Assembly: GCA_963556145.1 (NCBI GenBank)
Contig: OY744465.1
Location: 2,232,001 to 2,296,000 of the forward strand
DNA length: 64,000 nucleotides
Source of the DNA: Hygrocybe punicea
Taxonomy: Eukaryota > Basidiomycota > Agaricomycetes > Agaricales > Hygrophoraceae
Direction: 5' to 3'
Shown here one piece after another: positions 56,789 through 64,000 of the stretch; the first letter of the stretch is position 1; the number at the start of each line of letters is the position of its first letter. The translations under genes were made by a program, and so were the position numbers. The notes below the pieces were generated by a model. The model was not told the origin of the DNA. It saw nothing but the letters and a program-made list of their open reading frames with translations, and ran no database searches.

Positions 56789-57905
56789 CTAGAGCCCCGC
56801 GGCAGCAATCTGGAGGATATTCTGTTCTCCTAAAAGGTTTTGCGTGTACCGATTATTCGTCTAAAAGACAATCGACATGTAAAAAGATTAAGTGAGAGTG
56901 ACAAAACGGGACTGACCTTGACAGTATTTTTGAGTTTGGAATACGTATCGGTCTTGAGTGGGGCGGGAGTGGTGGCGATAAACCAAGCGACTCCTTCGGT
57001 GCATGGAGGGGTAGTGAGACTGCCCATGTAGTTACTGTGGCGCAGGTGCATGAACACCGCCGCGAAGACAATGAAAGTGGTACCTACTAGTAGTCAAATA
57101 AATTGGCCTGGCTCTGAAAGGCGGAAAGGTCAAGTTCAGACACTTCTGTGCTCGTTCCTGGGGTCTGGATCTCATCAAGGTATGAGAAGAGGGTTTCCAG
57201 AAAAGGAGTACTATCATTGGTTGATGCTTCGATGAAGAAACCCAGCACAGCTACTTTCGCTGAGCCATCTAGTTTATGTAGTTCAATGCAACAACGTCAG
57301 TCGTGGGATTTATGAAAATAACATGGTGATTGACCGGCGGCGGCGAAAACAAAGTGCATCTCCGAGTCAAAATGACCGACGTCCACTCGGTGTTCACTAG
57401 GTGTATGGAAGTGAAACCTTTTAGACAGCCAAAATTTCATTATACAACAATGTAGCACAGAAAATTAGAAAACCCACTGTGCGAGATTCCATATTTTGTT
57501 GTCCGTAGTCAAAGTCCCCTTTATGATAACCTCAACGTTAGTGCCTTGATTCTCAAAAGTCACGTTATGTGCGATGGGAACATCAAGCGTGACTGATCCC
57601 GAGGGAGAGCGAGCAGAGGTTGAATTGAGAAGGATGGGACTTTGCTATTATATGTTTCAGGGCTAGCTCATCCCAGGAGATTGATGTCGCAGACAACTTA
57701 CAGTGGTGCCATTTGCGCACAAAAAGTATGTGCTGTTGAGGTTGTGCCAATTTAAGGGGCCTGTTGTTGTACCATAGGAGAAGGGAGGAATGGGGACTGT
57801 GTCTCGGACCTCGAAACCATGAATAAACTGGATTCCGTGGCCGCAGGAAGCAGCAACAGGCAAGACAATAGAAAGGGCGATAAAAAGCAGAGCGGTTAAC
57901 ACCAT
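56789..57905 (-). CDS. alpha-carbonic anhydrase, secreted
   Basis: On the minus strand, ATG 57903-57905 begins a signal peptide (MVLTALLFIALSIVLPVAAS). Then come the fold landmarks: FSYGTTTGPLNWHNLN and FLCANGTT (57735-57700), FHFHTPSEHRVDVGHFDSEM (about 57415-57356, two zinc-binding His in HFH and a third in the neighbouring strand), GFFIEASTNDSTPFLETLF, and YMGSLTTPPCTEGVAWFI (about 57027-56970). After a last intron (donor GTCAGT, acceptor CTTTTAG) the C-terminus reads NNRYTQNLLGEQNILQIAAA and stops at TAG 56789-56791. Alpha-carbonic anhydrases interconvert CO2 and bicarbonate at zinc; fungal members are typically extracellular. Several short introns, no visible lesion. It converges with glutathione synthetase copy 2. 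Confidence 0.88.
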
Positions 57906-60474
57906 GTCGTGGATATAGGAACGCGAAAGAAACAGTGAGGCGGCAGGCTCCCTTTTATGCGTAGATTAATAAAGTTCCGTCACCGGTTCGACCAGTTGAA
58001 TGAAGACACACGTCTAAGCAGCACGGACGTTGATGACAGTTTTATTGTTCCCAACCTAGTCTGTCTCGTGTTTTTATACTGATCGATCATGACATAGTAT
58101 CATGAAGTTGGGGGACAATCTCGCACCCGCCGAGTCCCAACGACAACCAGCGCTAAGTGATCGTATGACATCGGGTCTGGCATTACAGGCCGCTCGAGGC
58201 GTCCTGATGAGAATTTCATGGGTCAATTTCAAGTAACGAGACACTAGGTACTCATTCGCCGGATGTAAGGTTTCTGGACCGCCTGAGCTAACGGAATACA
58301 AGTCTTGAACGTTTAAAATTGGAGGCAGGACCGAGAACTTGAACTTCGCAACCGAGTAAGACGGTGATACAACTTTGAAGTTGAATATTACTAGTAAAGT
58401 GTCCGAATCATCTATCCTTCTGGGATGAGTTCGTTGGAAAGCACTCACATCCCTAGTTTATTTAAGGGTGTACGCTGTACATTTATCTCGACATTCCAAA
58501 GCTTGCGCGTACAAGCCTCGACGCATGCCTCGACGCATGAGGATAGGGGTGCAATTTGTTTAAGCTCCGCCTCAAAGCAAAGGCGATCGACTAGCCGGAT
58601 TGATCGAGTGCACCGTCACCGTAGTTGGGCGCATGAAACTGACGTCTTACTATTAGGCTATCCGATGATAGGACCGGGTTGACCTTTGTTTTGGACGTTA
58701 CCGGCGGTTCAAGTCTTTGCACAGGACGCCTGCTGTCTGCCAGCTTTCTCTCATCCGTTTACCACCACAGTCCGTTACACGTTAATCGAAGCACGGCAAT
58801 GCCACCAGCGTGTGGAAAATAACCCCCCCAATTCCACCTCCCATATATGTTTTGACTCGGAACACGGCTTTGAATCATCGCCATGCCTAACTTCACTGTT
58901 TGCAATAACACATTGTCTTGCCTGAACATTGCGAAAATTGGCGTCACGACACCCCTCGCGTCCCAGAGTTAAGTCAAACCCGGTCAAACTATTCAACTTC
59001 ACCTCCTTTGGTATACAACGGTCTAAGCATGACGAGGCAACGTCTCCAACTCCTTCTCACCTGGAGAGAGTTGATCGGAGAGATTGCTGGGGCATGTACT
59101 CCAGGGCCTAGGTACTAGGTGGGTCCTTAGGTTGTTCGAAGTACATACCTCCCGGCTGTATCAGCAGCACTAATTTGTGCCCGTCCTACCTAGGATGCTG
59201 CACACGCTGGTACAGCAATAATTCTCAGATATTCACCACGAAGAAGTCACTGATCAGAAATACACCTCCATCTGGGTGAATTTTACCTTGTTGGAGTTCT
59301 ACTTTCTTCGTATCATATAGGTCTGATCATTCTTGTCGATCACGTCATGCATCGCATCCGAGTTATATCCCCGGGCCTTTGGCACTTGAAACGTTGGTCA
59401 AGATAGGCCTATGGCCGCGGGAGTTATGAGACCGGGATTCCGAACGATACTGCGAAGGTTTCATGCGGCTTGAGCTAGCGGGGTAAATATTCTCAGACAT
59501 CTGTCAGCCAACAACGAGACTTCTCTTGGGCATAGTGTGGAGTTCGAATCCCAGACTGTGAGCACCCGAACAATAAATCGTCCTAGTTATTTGTTGGCTA
59601 AAACGTCTCTCTAGGATGACGGTGACTTAAATGCCTTCCATCACCATCCAGGGCGCAATTCATTCAGCGTTTCCAAGCGCCGTGTTACTAGGTAGTAACA
59701 ACCGCGCGCGCTCAAGCCAAACGATTCATGTTTTCACTTTTGCAACGGTTAGTTTTGTGCAGATTGGGTGCCCTTCCCGGAAAAGCACAAGACATTCTCC
59801 AGATTGATGGGAAATCCAGTGCAGCCACACCTAAACCTCCAATTCCCATGATTTGGAGACGATTAATGCCCGCTGACAACAGCGGGTTTGTCATTCCAAA
59901 TGCGCTGGCATCCAGCTTACGTGTTTGGCCGCTCATATCGCATCAAAACATCTTCCCCGTCCTCAAGTTATGATAGCCGTATAGCAATCCGCAATAACGA
60001 TGTCGGCATACCGTGAACGTCACCATTCTTCCTGAGAAACCTACTCTAGGGCTCGGGCTCGGGGACTCGGCTCAACCCACACGCCGTTCTGTGGAGGATT
60101 GGTCCTCTCACAAGGTGTTAATGTGGCTGGAAAACGAAAAGAATTCCGTTGTCAGGGCCGAGAGGCTGTGGTACATGGCCGCCGAAGTGACAAACACTTC
60201 CTGCTATATGAACAGAAGTAAGCACCCATGGATTTCACCGCCCCAACTTAAGATTGCTTTGTCTTCACTCATTAGTGGTTGCCGCTACAGAACCTTGAGG
60301 CATTTATGATTCGGCTGTCATACAATGCGTCCACTCATGTGCTTTCATTTCCCGCAGAAGATATTCGTCAATGTCACATAATTCAACAGCAATGGGGCCT
60401 CACCACAAGGGCATCGATTGTTTGCAAATTTATGCCTCATCATATTTTTCAAACTTAATAACATTAATTCCCAG
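57906..60474. other. long intergenic region
   Basis: About 2.6 kb with no recognised gene, repeat termini or RNA gene. Short frames on both strands (58074-58448 -, 58425-58682 +, 59728-59973 + and 60013-60309 +) lack family resemblance. A lone TTCGAATCC box near 59555 is tRNA-like but no tRNA could be folded around it. The right end may hold the first exon of the RTA1-like gene. Confidence 0.4.
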
Positions 60475-61780
60475 CACCATATCACTATATCCCTAACGAA
60501 GGTGTTGCCATTGTTTTCATAGTGATCTACAGTTTATCTACACGTACGTCGTCTCCCCCTTGAGACCGGTTCTCCCGCTTCCCTACCAACGTCTGAACCT
60601 AAATCACAGTACTTCATGTTTCCCAAACGTTCTATTTCCGCATGTGGTGGCTTTTCCCAACAGTGTGCCTTGCAGGCATGCTCGAGATCGTCGGGTGGAG
60701 TGGTAGACTGTGGTCGAGCTTGAACCCGCCACTGATAGGTGCCTTCCAAATGCAGTGCGTCCCTTTCTCTCGATTTCTCTCGTCTGTTAAACGTCCCTGG
60801 CTCTTATTTTCTAGAATTACGGCGACCATTCTGGGACCAACACCTCTTCTGGCTGCCAACTTCGTCATCCTCAGCCACCTCATTAACCAACTCGGCGTTC
60901 AGTACAGCCGTCTTAGTCCCAAGTGGTGTATGTACCTTTCACTATATGAAATCTGATTGATGTGATCTTGATTATCATCTTGTAGACACTATCATATTTT
61001 GCACTTGCGTAGGTCGTCTATCTTGACCTTGATGTGTTTGGGATGGCCTGACACGCTACAGGACGTCGTATCGCTGGTTGTGCAAGGTGTTGGCGGTGGA
61101 CTGGCTTCCTCGGCAGCTTCTGCCGGTAAAAGTGCACGCCCGGTGAGTGCACATATTAAGGATTGGCGATCTCAATTTACCCTCGATAGGGTGGGAATGT
61201 CATGTTGTTTGGTATAGCATTCCAACTTGGTGCGTCCCCCCACCCCGCCGTGTGTTTCTCCGTGTATTGATTGAGCATGCGAACATTACCATACCCTCGT
61301 ATTCAGCTACGATTACGGTGTTCTTCTTCTGTGCTGCCGAATTTTTGATTCGGTATATCACCGACCGGCCACTTCGCCGACTTCTTAATAAGGATTCCAA
61401 TGAAGGTGTTGCCCACGAGGGATTCGGAAAAGGATTCTTAGACGGGCCAACGAGGGCGATGTTCGTCGCTATTGGCTTCAATACCACGTGTCTGTTCATC
61501 CGGTACATTCCATAAAATTCATCATTATTTTGATGGGACCTGCAACTGAACTCCGTTTCCTTAGTGCCGTATACCGAACAATCGAGCTGAGCGACGGGTG
61601 GAATGGACGTATTATCTCTACCCAGATCTACTTCAGTGAGTTGCGACTCGTTTCCAATAGGTACCGCCCGACCTGATCATGCATGCCATGACAGTTGTTC
61701 TTGATAGCGTGATGGTAGCTCTCGCGATGTACACGCTCAACATTGCTCACCCTGGATTACTCCTCCAGCGTGGCGGTTGA
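60475..61780 (+). CDS. RTA1-like seven-helix membrane protein
   Basis: Exons spell the RTA1 family in order: YHYIPNEGVAIVFIVIYSLS (60480-60540), MWWLFPTVCLAGMLEIVGWS (60642-60701), ITATILGPTPLLAANFVILS (60819-60878), HLINQLGVQYSRLSPKW, DVVSLVVQGVGGGLASSAAS (61063-61122), GGNVMLFGIAFQL, FFFCAAEFLIRYITDRPLRR (61322-61381), MFVAIGFNTTCLFIR, SVYRTIELSDGWNGRIISTQ (61565-61625) and VMVALAMYTLNIAHPGLLLQ. The stop is TGA 61778-61780. Family members are plasma-membrane proteins linked to lipid transport and stress or drug tolerance in fungi. At least seven short introns, some very small. The first exon with the start codon lies upstream of 60475 and was not identified. Confidence 0.8.
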
Positions 61781-62376
61781 AGATAGGGCCATGCGATGGG
61801 ATTGGTCACCCACCGTGTTGGCTAGGCTAGGTTGAGAATGTCAACGAACATTTATTTTATCGGATGGACTCCTTAGATCGTCACTAGTATATTGACTTAG
61901 AATACTGAATTGACACGTGAGCGCGCGTGAGCCAAGAATTTCTCGATCCGAGTCAACGCCAGCCTCAGCGACAACCCAGCATTGCAAACCATTTCATGTC
62001 CACACAGCATCTTGCATCGTGTGTGTTCCTGTGCAGACTTGGAATCAATGAGAAAAAATGCTGGCTTACTTTGTTCCTTTGGTACAAAGCTACTCCTGCT
62101 AAGCTTTTTCAGGATCGGCGGATTTCGGGATTTCCCTAGCCTGAAAACGGATATTCAAATTACACTTGCCTGGGATCTCCCTCAACAAAGCTTGGCAGGA
62201 GCCTGGCCGCGACTGTAAGCAAGTAGTAAACTTTGTACGAGTGGCCGCCATGGAAACAGGCTAAGTAGTGGCCCCCCCGGAAGTTGGAACGCCTTTATTA
62301 TCCTATCGCTTCCGAAGAATCCGAACCTCTCAAATCTTACCGTAAGTCTTACCCCGGGTTTACCCTACACCGTTCT
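61781..62376. other. intergenic, putative P450 promoter
   Basis: No recognised gene. It separates two genes on the same strand and probably contains the 3' end of the RTA1-like gene and the promoter of the P450. Confidence 0.4.
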
Positions 62377-64000
62377 ATGAACAACTATCTACTAGCTTAT
62401 GGCGCAGGCCTCGCACTCCTTTATTTGGCTGCAAGACTAGTATGGACAACTCGTTCGCCGAATGTAGGTCATTCAGGAAATTGTTTTCACAACACAAGGT
62501 TTGACTACCTGCTCAGCTAGATCACATCCCAACTATCGGTCCATCTGGACTCTTGACATCCTACCTAGGAGCATTGCAATTTCTTTATAACAGTGATGGT
62601 ATGACAGAAGAAGGCTACAAAAAGGTATTCGTCGTCAATTCTATGCATTACGGCAATTGACATCTGTCATCGGTCAGTATCCAAATAGCGCATTCAAAAT
62701 CGCAAAGATTGACAAATGGCTTGTCTTTTGCTGTGGCCACCAATTTATTGAAGACTTTCGCAAAGCCAGCGACAAGGAGTTGAGCAACAATGCGGCACTA
62801 AGCGAGGTATACCTACGAGAATATTGTCATGGTGCGTTCACTGATCATTCATGTCCGTTAGGAACTCCATGTTAAATATACTATGGGAGAGGAAATCTTC
62901 CAAGACCTGTACCATGTCGCAGTCATCCGGAACACATTGACCCGTCACTTGGGTATTTGCTTTCCTGCTATCCACGACGAGATCGTGCGGTCATTCGAAG
63001 ATGTTCTTTCCCTTGAGGGAAATGGTAATTTCAATTGTCCTACATCTTCACAGGACTCGCAATATCTTTAAATAGAATGGAAAGCAGTTCCCGCGAAGAA
63101 CGCCGTGTTTGATATCGTATGTCGGACAAGCAACAGGCTTTTTTTGGGCCTTCCGATCTGTGAGACGTTTTCTAATGTACCGTTCACTCGAACACCGATG
63201 TAACAACCTACAGGTCGAGACCCCGATTATATAGGGCTTATTAAGCGATTTACGGCCGACACAATAATAATTTCAGCCTTTCTTAACCTCTTTCCTGCTT
63301 CGTTGAGGCCGTGAGCGTCCATTTCCTGGACAGAGACGAGCCTTTTGACCAATTATATCAATAGCATTGTAGGCAGGTGTGTTACAAGACTTCCTGCACA
63401 CATCAAGCGAGCAGCGAAACATCTTAGCCCAATTATTGAAGAGCGCATGAAGAAGGAGGAAGCCTACGGCAGAGATTGGCCCGACAAACCTGTAACGAGG
63501 ATGAGATAACGACCATTATCATAACCGCTGATGCATCGCTTGTCCAGAATGATGCCCTCACATGGCTGCTGAACCAAGCACATGGCAGCAGCCGAACACA
63601 CCGCAACCTGATCCTGCGTGTTCTGATGATGAATGCCGCCGCCACCCATACATCACGTATTGTGAGAGACACTTAAATTAGAGCTAGTTCCAAGTTTTTC
63701 CTGGTAACGTTTTTCTCAGACCTTTTCACATGCATTGCATCACCTAGCAGCCAATCCCGACTACGCAGCGTCTTTGCGAGAGGAGGTCGAATCTGTCGTC
63801 AAGGAGGATGGTTGGACAAAGTCGGCAATGGACCGGATGTTCAAAGTTGACAGCTTCCTTAAAGAATCTCAAAGGTTGAACGGAGTAGGAAGTGGTGCGA
63901 AATCCTTGTCTGACTGAGGTCGCTGGTTATCTTAATACTTTTGCATTTTTGATCTATAGCCGTGATGATGCGCAAAGTCCTCAAAGACTTCACCTGTTCG
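62377..64000 (+). CDS. cytochrome P450, truncated by window edge
   Basis: ATG 62377 starts an N-terminal membrane anchor (MNNYLLAYGAGLALLYLAAR). Later exons give IPTIGPSGLLTSYLGALQFL (62529-62588), FKIAKIDKWLVFCCGHQFIE, YTMGEEIFQDLYHVAVIRNT (62878-62937), LTRHLGICFPAIHDEIVRSF, EWKAVPAKNAVFDIVCRTSN (63078-63135), RLFLGLP, IIEERMKKEEAYGRDWPDKP (63434-63491), LHHLAANPDYAASLREEVES (63739-63797), FLKESQRLNG (ExxR helix region nearby) and VMMRKVLKDFTC at the edge. The haem-binding Cys loop lies beyond 64000. Arrangement and spacing match basidiomycete P450 monooxygenases that oxidise small hydrophobic substrates at the endoplasmic reticulum. Multiple introns; no stop inside recognised exons. Confidence 0.88.

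Noticed and set aside
58074..58448. 124-codon minus-strand frame
   Set aside because: No motif, signal or domain resemblance; likely chance.
59520..59575. tRNA-like TTCGAATCC box
   Set aside because: No matching A box at proper spacing and no acceptor or anticodon stem could be found.
1..64000. CRISPR arrays, bacterial operons, Shine-Dalgarno sites
   Set aside because: Intron-rich eukaryotic genes; the tandem repeats seen lack the direct repeat/unique spacer pattern.

Overview
The window looks like nuclear DNA of a filamentous basidiomycete, probably an agaricomycete. Genes carry many short GT-AG introns (about 50-60 bp), and several families typical of mushroom-forming fungi occur: a DUF6534 membrane protein, a basidiomycete-type cytochrome P450, an RTA1-like protein, a fungal alpha-carbonic anhydrase, and hAT and Plavaka/Tnp2-type transposases. 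No database search was possible; all family names come from motif recognition. Coordinates of spliced genes are outer limits unless exons are given.

Layout. (1) 0.4-10.6 kb is a gene island: a MIF4G-like protein (+), a DUF6534 membrane protein (-), a TGL2-type lipase (+) and a secreted GH20 hexosaminidase (+). (2) 10.75-33.6 kb is one minus-strand host gene, probably a 2OG-Fe(II) dioxygenase of JBP/TET type, broken into pieces by four transposable elements whose insertion sites can be read to the base or nearly so. In order of position these are an 11.8-kb hAT element (which contains a complete LTR element with identical LTRs and a captured, chimeric FAS1/FAS2 fragment), a 6.6-kb Plavaka/Tnp2 element (itself hit by a 357-bp hAT MITE), an 809-bp foldback MITE and a 1.64-kb solo LTR. 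(3) 33.6-51.6 kb is a repeat graveyard: more copies of the 1.64-kb LTR family in both orientations, solo LTRs of three other families nested in them, an array of short palindromes, a tRNA-like SINE candidate, decayed PI-PLC and trypsin-like genes, and a 3.4-kb inverted-end element containing two MITEs. (4) 51.8-64 kb is a second gene island: two tandem glutathione synthetase genes (+), an alpha-carbonic anhydrase (-), an RTA1-like membrane protein (+) and a P450 gene (+) that runs off the right edge.

How it fits together. Genes in the two islands appear intact and unrelated in pathway, apart from the tandem glutathione synthetase pair. The middle 40 kb is a layered record of insertions. Decay there often looks like transition mutation at CpG: TGA stops where relatives would have CGA, target duplications such as CCGG read as CCAG and CTGG, and a splice donor lost as GCGT to GCAT. 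The short-LTR elements share 4-bp target duplications centred on CG. The LTR element at 11.0-13.75 kb is the youngest datable insertion, since its two 155-bp LTRs are identical as read.
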